42,314 nt of DNA from Candidatus Kuenenia stuttgartensis. Lineage in GTDB: Bacteria > Planctomycetota > Planctomycetia > Pirellulales > UBA1268. Below, piece by piece: positions 26,643 through 37,834 of the stretch. Numbering within the stretch: position 1 is the first letter of the stretch; every line of letters starts with the position of its first letter. Where the stretch lies: contig CALQRA010000013.1 of assembly GCA_943332855.1 (NCBI GenBank), forward strand, positions 1-42,314. Direction: 5' to 3'. The notes beneath the pieces were generated by a model. The model was not told the DNA's origin. It searched no databases and worked only from the letters and a program-made list of their open reading frames with translations. A program made the translations under genes and the position numbers.

Positions 26643-29600
26643 TCAGGGCTTGATCCGGTAGAGCTCGGCGTCGAACGGGTCGTCGCCCACCTTCCACACC
26701 TTCCCGTCGCGCTTGTACATCCGCTCCTGCTCGGCCCGGTTGAACGGCCGGGCGCCGATCCGGCCGAAGACGGAGATCTGGTTTCCCGATTCGTCGACGG
26801 CTCGGTCTCGGTCGATTCCCTCGGAGATCGACAGCGCCACCCCCTTCCCGGAAACCGGCCAGGTGGCGACCAGCTGCGGCGTGGGACGGGGGCTGAAGCC
26901 GACGTTCCCCGGCGTCTCCGGGGAAGTCAACTGCACGACGCGCAGCCCGTTGATCCCGTCGGCGACATAGGCGAACTCGCTGACGTACGTGATCCCGAGC
27001 TTCACGTCGCGGGCATCGTTGATCAAACCACCGCCGTCGAAGCACTGATCGACAAACGGCTCGCCGGGGCGGGTGACGTCGACGATCACGAGCCCCTGCG
27101 GCCCACCGGCGACGTAGGCGTACGTCCGCGCCACGTAGACCGAATTGGCCTGCTCGAGCGGCACCGTAGCTAGGGGGACGGGCGCCGCGGGGTCGCTGAT
27201 GTCGAGTGTCTTCAACCCCTCGGCATCGCAGATGAACGCATGCCGGAACTGGATCGCCACCGAGCGCGGCGCGACGACATCCGGGCTGGCGATGACGGCC
27301 ACCACCTCCGGGCACTTCGGCTTGTCGAGCGAGACGACGACGACACCGGCATCGCAGCAGATCCAGGCGTGTGTCCCGGCAATCGTGATGCTGCGGGCTC
27401 CCCGGAGAATCCCGCCGGGATTGAAGGTCACGGCGCGCTCGAGGAAGTTGTTGAGCGGATTGCCGTCGAGGAGCGTCCCCGCCCCGACGAGGACGAGCCC
27501 CTCCTCGAGATCGGTGACATAGAGGTAGGCGTACATCTCGTGAACGCTCCCCTCGTGGTTGGCGGGATCGTGAGTCCGCGTCGGATCTGGGGCGAGCGTC
27601 GTCGGGGCGGCCACGCCGGTGGCGTAGGTCGTCTTGACGTAGAACTGCTGCCCGAGCGGGGACACCGGCGCCGTCGTGATCCGCTGCGAGAAACCCTTGT
27701 TGTCGATGAAAGCGATGTCGTAGACGCGCAAGCCGTCGGCGCCGCAGGCGGCGTAGAGATACTCACCGCGGGACTGCACCTGGAGCACCTCGCGCTGCTT
27801 GAAGGGGTTGAGCAGCCGCCCCCCGATGTCGCCGGCGGCGTGACGATGGGCGACGCCGAGGGCGCCGTCGGCGGCGACGTGCTTGGCGAAATCGTCAGGG
27901 AAGGCGATATGGTGGAGAGAGCTGCCGAGGACGGCCTGCGGCTCCTGCTGCTCGGTCACCGCGACGCCGGCGAAGCCCCCGTCGCCGAGGCCGACCCACG
28001 TGTAGCGGCCGATGAAGTTGGTGTAGTTCGTCCCCTGCATCAGCAGCTGCGCCATGATGGCGTTGTTGTCCTCGGTCTTGGCGACGTGGCAGTCGGTGCA
28101 CATCTTCGTTTCGTGCGTGCCACTGGCGCCGGGGGACTCGCGCCGGTCCCCCGCGGGGCGGACGGGCCCGCCGCGGACGGTGTGGGGGACATTCGTGCTG
28201 AAGGCGATGCCGCTGAAGCCCTCCGCCGAGATCGTCTGCTGCTGGACATAGATCGACTCCCGGCTCGAGTTGTAGGAGCCGACATGGATCGCGCAGCTGG
28301 AACGCGACGGGCCGACGCGGTTGCCGGTGGCGTTGCCGTCACGGGCGAGCATGAAGACGTCGTCGCGCAGCGTCTGGAAGTTGTAGGCGACGAGGTTCCG
28401 CGACACGTCCCCCTCGTTGTGGAGCGCCGGGGCCTTCTTGTTGGCCCGCTGCGGCAGGTGGCAGCCGAAGCAGCTCGGGTTCCACGCGCTGTGGCAGGCG
28501 ATGCAGCTCATGTTTTCGTTGGAATGGGCGCAGCGATCGGAGCGGGTGGTGCCCCCCCACTCCATCGCCCCGTCCTCCGCCATCCGGACGGTCTTGGCGA
28601 AGGCGGAGAGGGCGTTGTAGTGATCGCTCTTGGGATCGACCGTCGCCTTCGTCTGCTTGATCTCCCAGGTCAGCCCCTCCTCGACCATCGAGTTTTGGAA
28701 GATCCGGTCCCCCTCAACCACGAACCGACGCTTGCCGGACGGCGTGCGCAGATTGCGGAGATCGCGCCCCCCCTCCGGGCTCGAAGTGTCGGAGGCCGGC
28801 CCGCTCGTCCGCAGGCTGGCGAATCGGTCGACGGTGCCGTGGCAATCGATGCAGCCGATCTCGATCGCGGCGCGCACCTCGCCGTACAGCCGGGTGTTGC
28901 CGTGGGCGTCCTGAACGAAGTGGCAGTCGACGCAGTGCATCCCCTTCTCCATGTGGATGTCGAGGAGATGGACCGGGAGCCCGTCGCGCTCGGCGGCGAC
29001 CTTCTCCTCCTCGGCGCGGACTTCCTCCCGCGACTTTCCTGCCGCGCCGCGGTAGACCTCCTTGATCCGCTCCGGCATCGACACCGCCGCCCGCAGCGCC
29101 GCATTGCCGGAATCCGCGACCGGCTCGCCGCGGTGATCAAGCATCATCCCCCGGCGGTCATGCTTGAAGACCGCCCGGTAGGCCCATCCGTGGCCGTGGA
29201 AATCGGCGAACTGCGTGTGCTTCGTGCGGTCGTTGAGGTCGGTGAGATTGGCGAGGAACTCCGGATCGGAGAGCCGGTTCTTCGCCGCCGATTCGTTCGG
29301 GTTGGAGAACGCGATGTTGATCGACTCTTCCGAGGTCGGATAGCGCTGCTCGTGCGGGTAGATCAGATCGCTGTCGGATTCCTCGTCCCACCACATGTAG
29401 CCGATGTAGCTGTTCATCACCGTCGTGCCGGGATGGATGTGGCAGACGATGCACTGGCTGGTGGGGATCCCGCTCCCGGGGGCGAAGCGGTGCTCGATCG
29501 GATGGCCGCTCTCCCCACGCGGGATCATCGGATCGACCGAGAAGCTCTCGCCACGGTTGCCGAACTTCGCGTACGGCCCGGAATGGACGGGGGAGCGGTC

Positions 29601-30680
29601 GTTGGCGTAGATCACATGGCAGCCGGTGCAGCCGCTGGAGCGGTAGTCGCCGGGATGGTCGTTGGTGCCGAGGAAGTTGAGCGTCGGATCGAGGAGCCGC
29701 GTCTTCGTGAGGCTCACGAACACCGGATCGGTGCGGTTCTCCGTTCCCAAGCCCCTCGTTCCCAGCCGGGACCGCGGCCGCCCCGGCTCCTCGAGGCGCT
29801 CGGGGTTGCCGGCGTCGGCCCGGAAGCGCCCGCCGCGCTCGAAGATCCGCAGGATGTTCCCCGGCTGCATCCGCTCGAACCGCGGCAGGGGATCGAGATA
29901 GCGGACCATCCCCTTGAAGTCGAGCTGCTCGGGCGTCGGTGGCGGCACGTTCTGCAACCGCTGGCCGACGCCATCCATGCTGTAGCTCTCGCCGTAGGCG
30001 GCGTGCTTCATGGGGATCGCGCCGTTGTTGTAGAGGGCGGCGTTCCAGAGCATGCAGCCGTGGGTCATCATGCTCTTACGCACCTGGAGCACCTCCGAGG
30101 AGTGGCATCCGCCGCAGCTGATGTGCGCCACCCGTAGATCGCCCGGGTTGACGAAGCGGATGAACTCCGGGGTCTCGTGGTTGAGCAGCGTGTAGGAGCG
30201 GATCGGATTGGCCGACCCGGGCCAAGACTCAGCCTCGCAGGGGTGGATGTGGGCCCGCTGCTTCGTGAGCGCATCGGCGTTGCCGCCGTGGCAGTCGGTG
30301 CAGCCGATCCGCACGTCGGGGCTGCGGTGCATGTCCCCCACGCCGGCGTGGCAGGCGACACAGCCGTGGCTCTTCCGATCAGCTTCCACCCGGGTCTGCT
30401 TCGTCAGATCGATCCCCAGCAGGTGCTCGGGGAGTGGGAAGGGATTGGCCGGGTCGGCGCCGGCGACCGGCGGCGTCCGCTTCGGTGCAGGGCTTGGCGG
30501 ATCGGCGGCGGGCGTGTCGGCGCCGGGGGGCGCTGTCACCTCGGTGCGCGGCGGCTGGTCGGCGAAGGCATTGGTCCGCCCCGGCTTGTCGGCAAGGACA
30601 GTCGACCCGAGGGCCGCGGCGAGGCACACCAGGAGCAACGCGACGGCGATTCCGGACCAGTTCGAAAAGAAGCGTTCCAT
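26643..30680 (-). CDS. Decaheme c-type cytochrome fused to an LVIVD beta-propeller
   Basis: This 1345-residue protein has an N-terminal signal/anchor ([23 protein letters not shown]), a Pro-rich linker to about residue 85, a heme domain (about 100-870) with ten CXXCH sites (CVACH, CTDCH, CGGCH, CTGCH, CIVCH, CVDCH, CIDCH, CIACH, CFGCH, CTDCH), and a C-terminal LVIVD-type propeller (about 970-1345) with units such as [53 protein letters not shown] and [16 protein letters not shown]. Cys-containing segments [14 protein letters not shown] and [10 protein letters not shown] are not heme motifs of the usual kind. The spacing of the hemes is very wide (roughly one per 75 residues), unlike compact wire cytochromes, which suggests a large folded or enzymatic core. 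LVIVD propellers are bacterial surface or periplasmic domains of unknown role. It is convergent with the pentaheme operon and divergent from the cyclase gene. Confidence 0.93.
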   Translation of the reverse strand: MERFFSNWSGIAVALLLVCLAAALGSTVLADKPGRTNAFADQPPRTEVTAPPGADTPAADPPSPAPKRTPPVAGADPANPFPLPEHLLGIDLTKQTRVEADRKSHGCVACHAGVGDMHRSPDVRIGCTDCHGGNADALTKQRAHIHPCEAESWPGSANPIRSYTLLNHETPEFIRFVNPGDLRVAHISCGGCHSSEVLQVRKSMMTHGCMLWNAALYNNGAIPMKHAAYGESYSMDGVGQRLQNVPPPTPEQLDFKGMVRYLDPLPRFERMQPGNILRIFERGGRFRADAGNPERLEEPGRPRSRLGTRGLGTENRTDPVFVSLTKTRLLDPTLNFLGTNDHPGDYRSSGCTGCHVIYANDRSPVHSGPYAKFGNRGESFSVDPMIPRGESGHPIEHRFAPGSGIPTSQCIVCHIHPGTTVMNSYIGYMWWDEESDSDLIYPHEQRYPTSEESINIAFSNPNESAAKNRLSDPEFLANLTDLNDRTKHTQFADFHGHGWAYRAVFKHDRRGMMLDHRGEPVADSGNAALRAAVSMPERIKEVYRGAAGKSREEVRAEEEKVAAERDGLPVHLLDIHMEKGMHCVDCHFVQDAHGNTRLYGEVRAAIEIGCIDCHGTVDRFASLRTSGPASDTSSPEGGRDLRNLRTPSGKRRFVVEGDRIFQNSMVEEGLTWEIKQTKATVDPKSDHYNALSAFAKTVRMAEDGAMEWGGTTRSDRCAHSNENMSCIACHSAWNPSCFGCHLPQRANKKAPALHNEGDVSRNLVAYNFQTLRDDVFMLARDGNATGNRVGPSRSSCAIHVGSYNSSRESIYVQQQTISAEGFSGIAFSTNVPHTVRGGPVRPAGDRRESPGASGTHETKMCTDCHVAKTEDNNAIMAQLLMQGTNYTNFIGRYTWVGLGDGGFAGVAVTEQQEPQAVLGSSLHHIAFPDDFAKHVAADGALGVAHRHAAGDIGGRLLNPFKQREVLQVQSRGEYLYAACGADGLRVYDIAFIDNKGFSQRITTAPVSPLGQQFYVKTTYATGVAAPTTLAPDPTRTHDPANHEGSVHEMYAYLYVTDLEEGLVLVGAGTLLDGNPLNNFLERAVTFNPGGILRGARSITIAGTHAWICCDAGVVVVSLDKPKCPEVVAVIASPDVVAPRSVAIQFRHAFICDAEGLKTLDISDPAAPVPLATVPLEQANSVYVARTYAYVAGGPQGLVIVDVTRPGEPFVDQCFDGGGLINDARDVKLGITYVSEFAYVADGINGLRVVQLTSPETPGNVGFSPRPTPQLVATWPVSGKGVALSISEGIDRDRAVDESGNQISVFGRIGARPFNRAEQERMYKRDGKVWKVGDDPFDAELYRIKP

Positions 30681-30812
30681 GCCTCGGGCTCCGTCGGCCG
30701 GGACACTGCCGACGGCAGCGGCACACCTTCCCTGGTGGCGCCCCCATGATGCGATTCGACGGGGACAACAGTCAACGAGAGATGAACCCCTCCTTCAAGG
30801 GGACACCCTTGC

Positions 30813-30841
30813 TTGACAGTCGGAGCCGAACGGCCGAAAGT
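30813..30841 (+). promoter_or_regulatory. Possible sigma-70-type promoter for the cyclase gene
   Basis: A perfect TTGACA at 30813-30818 is followed after 17 nt by GAAAGT (30836-30841), a 3/6 match to the -10 box. It lies about 55 nt before the ATG at 30896, in the region shared with the divergent decaheme-LVIVD gene. The -35 is convincing and the -10 is not. Confidence 0.3.
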
Positions 30842-30895
30842 GAAACCTCGCCTCCGTTCCCGCCCCCTCTTCGGCCGATCCTTCAGGGTCCGACC

Positions 30896-32764
30896 ATGCC
30901 CGCCCAAGTCCGCGTCGACGTCTTCCGGGCCGAAACCCGGCTTTACACCGCGGTATTCTCTGGGGCGATCGACATCGGCCGGGTCGACCCCGGCCCGACG
31001 GTAACGCCCCCCGAGATCCTTGGCACGCCGCTGGTCCAGCCCGACGGTACGACCCGGTTCCCGATCGCCGAGCCGGGGGAAACGGCGATCTCCCGCCACC
31101 AACTCCTCATCCGCCCGCTCGGCCCGGGGAGCGTCGAAGTGGGGAACGCCAGCAAGGAGATCGTCGTCCACTTCCGCAACGACCGTTCCAGGCTCCTCCC
31201 GGGGACGACCGTCGAGCGGAAGCTCCCGGTGCAACTCGAGATCACCCTCGACCGCGACCGGCTCCAGGTGAATCTCGCCGATGCCAACGCCGGCACTGCC
31301 CCGCCGTCGATCAACGACACGCTCGTTCCCCTCGCGCACTCGACGCTGTTTGTCGACTCGGCTCCGGTCAGCGCGGGGAAGCAACCGCTCGGCGACGTGC
31401 TCGCCTCGATGGAGGAATCGTCGGTCCACCAGCTCGTGGAGTGGTGGAAATACGTGATCGCGGTCCTCCAGAGCGCCTCTGACTCCGATCAATTCTTCGA
31501 CAAGGCGGCCGAGGCGGTCTGCAGCCTCGTGCAGCTCGACGTCGGCGAGGTGTTTCTGTATCGCGACGGCCGCTGGGTTTCGGTGGCGAAGCGGGCCCAG
31601 ACCGGGGCCGCGACCCACAGCCATTCGGTGCTCGAGAGCGTCCGCGTGTTGAAGCAAACGCTGCGGAGCCGTCCGCAGGCCGAAGAGGACATGTCGAAGA
31701 GCCAGGTCCGCCTCGAGGCCTATGTCGCCTCGCCGATCGTCGACGGCCACGATGGCAATGTCATCGGCGCCCTCTACGGCCACCGTTCGCGCGGCTTCGG
31801 CGGATCGGAGGGGAGAGACATCTCGCCACTGGAGGCCCTGCTCGTCGAAACGCTCGCCTGCGGCCTGGCGACGGGCCTGGCGCGGGTCAAGGAGAAGGAG
31901 AAGGCGGTCGCCGAGCGGGTGAAGTTCGCTCAATTTTTCACCCCCAAGCTCGCCGCCCAGCTCGAATCGCAGCCCGACCTCCTCACGGGGCGCGACGCTG
32001 CCGTCTCGGTCCTGTTCTGCGACATCGTCGGTTTCAGCAGTGTCGCCGAGAAGGTGGGAACGGCGATGACGATGGAGTGGATCAGCGACGTCCTCACGGA
32101 GCTGTCGAGCAAGGTGGTGGAGACGGAGGGGGTGCTCGTCGATTACGTCGGCGACGAATTGATGGCGATGTGGGGCGCCCCGACGGCCCAGGAAGACCAT
32201 GCCGAGCGTGCCTGTCGGGCGGCGAAGGCGATGCTCGACGCGCAGGAGACGATCAACGAGCGCTGGTTCGGGCGGATCCACACGAAGACGACCTACAGCA
32301 TCGGCGTCAACTCCGGCAACGCCCGGGTGGGGAACACCGGCTCGACGATGAAGTTCAAATACGGCCCGCTCGGGAACGTCGTCAACCTTGCCAGCCGGGT
32401 GCGGGGGACGACGAAGTTCTTCAAGGTCGACGCGATCATCACCGGCGACACGCGCGACCGGCTCGAGGAGGGCTTCCTGACGCGGCGGCTCTGTTCGGTG
32501 CGCGTCATCAACATCGACAAGCCGGTCGAGCTCCACGAGCTCGATCCAGGCGACGACCCGCGCCGCCGCGAGCTCTTCGAGCGCTACGACGAGGGCCTGG
32601 CGGCCTTCGAATCGGGCCAGTTCGCCAACGCGACACGGATCCTCGGGCAGCTCGTCAACGACCACCCCAAAGACGGCCCGAGCCTCGTGCTCCTCTCCCG
32701 CTCTGTCGACGCCATGGTGAACCCAGACAAATACTCGGCCGTCTGGGATCTCCCCAGCAAGTGA
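30896..32764 (+). CDS. FHA-GAF class III adenylate/guanylate cyclase
   Basis: The 622-residue protein starts at ATG 30896 with AGGG about 8 nt upstream; an earlier ATG at about 30747 is possible but gives a disordered extension. An FHA-like domain occupies about 1-125 (GAIDIGR, ISRHQLLI, VEVGNAS), a GAF-like domain about 180-330, a short coiled linker (VKEKEKAVAERV) and a cyclase catalytic domain about 365-545. Catalytic features: FCDIVGF with metal ligand D376, VDYVGDELMAMWG with metal ligand D420, and N497-x3-R501 for the transition state. The usual substrate-selecting Lys before GDE is replaced by the VDY context, and the YGPLGN loop also differs, so cAMP versus cGMP cannot be told. A short C-terminal tail resembles a TPR. 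It makes a cyclic nucleotide in response to phosphoprotein (FHA) and small-molecule (GAF) input. It is the only cyclase in the window, 12 kb from the protein with two cNMP-binding domains. Confidence 0.9.
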   Translation: MPAQVRVDVFRAETRLYTAVFSGAIDIGRVDPGPTVTPPEILGTPLVQPDGTTRFPIAEPGETAISRHQLLIRPLGPGSVEVGNASKEIVVHFRNDRSRLLPGTTVERKLPVQLEITLDRDRLQVNLADANAGTAPPSINDTLVPLAHSTLFVDSAPVSAGKQPLGDVLASMEESSVHQLVEWWKYVIAVLQSASDSDQFFDKAAEAVCSLVQLDVGEVFLYRDGRWVSVAKRAQTGAATHSHSVLESVRVLKQTLRSRPQAEEDMSKSQVRLEAYVASPIVDGHDGNVIGALYGHRSRGFGGSEGRDISPLEALLVETLACGLATGLARVKEKEKAVAERVKFAQFFTPKLAAQLESQPDLLTGRDAAVSVLFCDIVGFSSVAEKVGTAMTMEWISDVLTELSSKVVETEGVLVDYVGDELMAMWGAPTAQEDHAERACRAAKAMLDAQETINERWFGRIHTKTTYSIGVNSGNARVGNTGSTMKFKYGPLGNVVNLASRVRGTTKFFKVDAIITGDTRDRLEEGFLTRRLCSVRVINIDKPVELHELDPGDDPRRRELFERYDEGLAAFESGQFANATRILGQLVNDHPKDGPSLVLLSRSVDAMVNPDKYSAVWDLPSK

Positions 32765-34751
<1,987 letters not shown>

Positions 34752-34777
34752 CCGTCCTGGCGACGAAGGAGCGCGCG

Positions 34778-35623
34778 ATGCGGGCACTGATCGCGGTTTT
34801 CCTCCTGCTCCCGGTGCTCCTCGCCGTGGGCTCGGCCCGGGGTGAAAGGCCCGCAGGGATCGAGGTGGCCCCCGGCGTGGTGGCCCCGCTCCCCGAGGCC
34901 ACGATCCGCTTCGACCGCGACCAGGACACCGCCGCCCTTCGGCCGCTCGCCGGCACGATCGCATGGGAGCGCTTCAGTACCGGCTCCGTCTCGGCGCCGG
35001 TGGCGATCGTCATCGAGCCGTTCCCCGCCGACGGCCCGCGGCTCGGCCACCGGGTCCACACCGCCTTCACCGTCCACGCGCCGCTGGAGCGGATGCGCAC
35101 CGACGAGACCCTGCGGCGGTCGCTCGACGCCGGCGACGATCGAGAGGGCACGCAGGCCCGGCCACTGACGATCGAGGAGTTGGAGGAGGCTGGAATCACG
35201 GGCATGGCCGAGGGGGACCGGCCGGTGTTCCTCGATCTGCTTCTTCTCAACCGGGTGCGGATCCGCGGGGTGGTGCGGGCGACGGCGACGGAGCATCCCG
35301 ACGGCCTCGAGGTCGGCTGGGACTTCGACCCGCGGTTCGCTGAGCATCCGCGCTGGCGGCCGACCTGGGCCCGCCTCGAGGAGACCGACTTAGGAACACG
35401 CGTCGAGGGGATGCCTCAGCCCTACGGCGGCTCCGGCGGCGTCGTCGCCGTGCGGAAGATCGCCTCGGCCGACGGCACCGAGCTGGTCGTCGTCGAGTCG
35501 CGGATGGTGATCGGCGAGCCGCAGGAGTGGTTTCAGGGGAGCAACCTGCTCCGCTCGAAGATCCCGATCATCACGCAGGACGGCGTCCGCACGCTCCGGC
35601 GCCGGCTTGCCGCGGCCCGTTGA
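34778..35623 (+). CDS. Exported protein of unknown function
   Basis: The 281-residue product starts at ATG 34778 with AAGGAG 6 nt upstream, one of the best ribosome binding sites here. It has a clear signal peptide (MRALIAVFLLLPVLLAVGSARG, then ER). The rest is not recognised: Arg/Glu/Val-rich beta strands with segments such as LEVGWDFDPRFAEHPRW and TELVVVESRMVIGEPQEWF. No cysteines or repeats are present. It follows the halogenase gene by 26 nt in the same direction, so they are probably co-transcribed. Its stop lies 3 nt from the stop of the convergent SppA-like gene. Confidence 0.75.
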   Translation: MRALIAVFLLLPVLLAVGSARGERPAGIEVAPGVVAPLPEATIRFDRDQDTAALRPLAGTIAWERFSTGSVSAPVAIVIEPFPADGPRLGHRVHTAFTVHAPLERMRTDETLRRSLDAGDDREGTQARPLTIEELEEAGITGMAEGDRPVFLDLLLLNRVRIRGVVRATATEHPDGLEVGWDFDPRFAEHPRWRPTWARLEETDLGTRVEGMPQPYGGSGGVVAVRKIASADGTELVVVESRMVIGEPQEWFQGSNLLRSKIPIITQDGVRTLRRRLAAAR

Positions 35624-35626
35624 CGC

Positions 35627-36754
35627 TCATCCGCCGGCCGCGGCGGCGAGGCTCGTCTCCGGCTGCCACACATAGAGGAAGGTCGGCAGCTGGCTGCGGT
35701 CGAGGCCGGGAAGATTGAGCGGGATCAGCGCCGACTGCTGCGGGGCATTCGGCGTGACGTCAAACGCCGTGTAGGCGCGGTCGTTGTCGCGGCGGAGCAT
35801 GACGACAGCTGCATCGGCGCCGATCCCGGCCAGGCCGCGGGCCTCGGCGAGCGCATCGTCGAGGTAGCCGATCCGATCGACGAGCCCGGCCTTCGCCGCC
35901 CCCTCGCCGGTGATCACCCGGCCGTCGAAGAGCTCCGCGTCGACGGCGACCGCCGGCCGCCCGTCGTGGATTTGGCGTTTCAGCCGGCCGTGAAACTCGG
36001 TGGCCATCCCCTGGAGCATCTGCAGCTCCTCCGGCTCCAGAGGGCGCACCGGCGAGGCGGCGTCGACGAGCTTTCCCGCCTTTACCGGCCGGGCGATGAC
36101 GTTGAACTGCCCCATCGCCTCTTGGAGGTTGTAAGAATTGAGGATCACGCCGAGGCCCCCCACGACCGTCGTCGGGTGAGCGACGACCGTGTCGCTCGCA
36201 GAGGCAAGCAGATAGGCGCCGCCGGCCCCGACGTCCATCAGGCAGGCGACCACCGGGATCCCGCGGCGCTCGCGGAAGGCCCGCAGATCGCGCGTCATGA
36301 TGTCGCAGGCGGTCACGCCCCCTCCTGGGCTGTTGATCCGCAGCACGATCGCCGCCACGCCGGGGTCGGCCTCGAGGGCGTCGAGCTTCTCGCGGAACAG
36401 GGCCACCGGATTCTCCCCCATCGAGCCGAAGCCGCCGATGTTGCGGTTGAGGAGGAGGCCGTCGACGTCGACAATGGCGACCTTGCCGCACCCTGCCGCG
36501 CCGCGGCCGATCGTCACGGTGGCCAGCCGCGAAGCCCGGTTGTCGGTGCGCATCGAGGTCGTGAGGTCGCCCGACATGCCGAGGTCGCCGGTCATGTTCA
36601 TCGAGCCGGCCATGTTCATATCGCCGTTCATGTTCATGTCGCCGTCCATGCAGACGCGCATCGGCTTCGAACGGCAGCCGGCCTGGAGGCTGGCGAGGAG
36701 GAGGAGCAGCGGCACGAGCAGGAGCCCGAACAGGAACCGATCGGGACGACGCAT
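35627..36754 (-). CDS. SppA-like (S49 family) lipoprotein, probably inactive
   Basis: The 375-residue protein starts at the second ATG (36754), about 7 nt after a GGGGGG tract; the ATG at 36760 is too close to it. A lipoprotein signal ends in LQAGC. Residues about 30-62 are a Met/Asn/Gly/Asp-rich stretch with repeated DMNMNG-like units. The S49 core follows: VAIVDVDGLLLN, IVLRINSPGGGVTACDIM, VVACLMDVGAGGAYLLASASD, GGLGVILNSYN, KAGKLVDAASPVRPL and GRVITGEGAAKAGLVDRIGYLDDA. In active SppA the nucleophile sits in AASGGYY and the general base in GAHKD; here the matching positions read GAGGAY (Ser to Gly) and GKLVD (Lys to Val). I infer a catalytically dead relative anchored on the periplasmic side of a membrane. 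Confidence 0.85.
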   Translation of the reverse strand: MRRPDRFLFGLLLVPLLLLLASLQAGCRSKPMRVCMDGDMNMNGDMNMAGSMNMTGDLGMSGDLTTSMRTDNRASRLATVTIGRGAAGCGKVAIVDVDGLLLNRNIGGFGSMGENPVALFREKLDALEADPGVAAIVLRINSPGGGVTACDIMTRDLRAFRERRGIPVVACLMDVGAGGAYLLASASDTVVAHPTTVVGGLGVILNSYNLQEAMGQFNVIARPVKAGKLVDAASPVRPLEPEELQMLQGMATEFHGRLKRQIHDGRPAVAVDAELFDGRVITGEGAAKAGLVDRIGYLDDALAEARGLAGIGADAAVVMLRRDNDRAYTAFDVTPNAPQQSALIPLNLPGLDRSQLPTFLYVWQPETSLAAAAGG

Positions 36755-36944
36755 GACCATTCCCCCCGTGCCGCGCAGGCCTCACGATCGGCTTGATCGT
36801 CATTCGCGGCGGTGGAATCCGCGCCACCGCCCGATCGAGGCACAGCTCACGTTCCTGCCGCACCTTCCACAGCCCCCCTCCGGCCACGCCCCCCCTCCGG
36901 CGACGCTTTCCCCCTCCCCTGCCCCCCTTTCCTGAAGCCCTTCC

Positions 36945-37018
36945 CCGCTACCCCTTGCCATGCCCCCTCCCCTACCCCTTGCCATGCCCCCTCCGCTACC
37001 CCTTGCCATGCCCCCTCC
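36945..37018. repeat. Three 24-bp tandem repeats spanning the PPTase start
   Basis: Three copies of a unit close to TACCCCTTGCCATGCCCCCT follow each other with a 24-bp period, each carrying an ATG (36960, 36984, 37008) in the same frame. The complementary strand contains many runs of four or five G, enough for G-quadruplexes. The surrounding 150 bp are almost pure pyrimidine on the plus strand. Confidence 0.75.
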
Positions 37019-37805
37019 CCTGCCCCTCCCCGCCGCTTCCCCGTCAGCCGGAAGCGCGCTGCGGGTCACGGTCGTGGCGGTGCCGCTGGGGATCGGGGCC
37101 GGGGAGCGCAGGGAACTCGAGGCGATCCTCTCCGCGGCCGAGCGCGACCGGGCCGCCCGGCTCGCCGAGCCGTTCCGGCGCCGGTTCGTGGCCGGCCGGG
37201 GGCGGCTGCGGCGCGTGCTCGCGGCATGGCTCGGGGCCGATCCCAGCCGGCTCGTTTTCGAAGCTGGCCCCGAGGGTAAGCCGATCCTGGCCGGCCCGCA
37301 CGGCGGCCGCTGTCACTTCAACCTCACCCATTCCGGCGACGCGGCCCTGCTTGCCCTCTCCGCCGATGCCGCCGTGGGCATCGATCTCGAGCTCACCGCG
37401 CCGGCTCACACGCCAGCTTGGGCCGAGCGGATGGCCGGATCGATTCTCGCCCCCGCCGAACGCGCCGCGTTTCTGCAGCACCCCGCGGGCTTGCGGCCGG
37501 CCGCGCTCCTGGCGGCGTGGGTCGTGAAGGAGGCGGTTGTGAAGGGGACCGGCGTGGGGATTGGCGCCGGGGTGGGGCATCTGGTCATCGCAGCGCCGCC
37601 GCCGCACGCCTCACTTCTCACCGGCACGTTGCCGCAGCGAGTCGACCTCGCCGCCGTCGCCCCCCCGTGGCATGTCTGTCTGCTCGACGGGGCGGTCGGG
37701 GCGCTGGCCGCCCTCGCCTGCCCCGGGAGCGTCTGCCAGTTGCAGGTCGAGACGTACGGCGCCGAAGATGAGTGGCCGGGCCGCAGCCCCACGGCCGATC
37801 GCTGA
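36960..37805 (+). CDS. Sfp-type 4'-phosphopantetheinyl transferase
   Basis: The enzyme moves phosphopantetheine from CoA onto the serine of carrier domains. Signature blocks are CHFNLTHSGDAALLALS, then AVGIDLEL (Mg-binding Asp and Glu), then WVVKEAVVKGTGVGI, the W-x-x-KEAxxK block. Total length is 281 residues from the first ATG, but the first 24-30 residues are encoded by the 24-bp repeats (PPPLPLAM units) and are probably not part of the fold. ATGs at 36984 or 37008, or a GTG near the core, may be the true start; no ribosome binding site is visible because the upstream DNA is nearly all C and T. The natural partner is the carrier domain of the NRPS at the right edge. Confidence 0.9.
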   Translation: MPPPLPLAMPPPLPLAMPPPLPLPAASPSAGSALRVTVVAVPLGIGAGERRELEAILSAAERDRAARLAEPFRRRFVAGRGRLRRVLAAWLGADPSRLVFEAGPEGKPILAGPHGGRCHFNLTHSGDAALLALSADAAVGIDLELTAPAHTPAWAERMAGSILAPAERAAFLQHPAGLRPAALLAAWVVKEAVVKGTGVGIGAGVGHLVIAAPPPHASLLTGTLPQRVDLAAVAPPWHVCLLDGAVGALAALACPGSVCQLQVETYGAEDEWPGRSPTADR

Positions 37806-37834
37806 CGCACGAATCGGGGCACGCCAACGGCCGG

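Noticed and set aside
27240..30137. A 965-codon plus-strand frame
   Set aside because: It is the exact antisense shadow of the decaheme-LVIVD gene, whose ten heme motifs prove the minus strand is coding.
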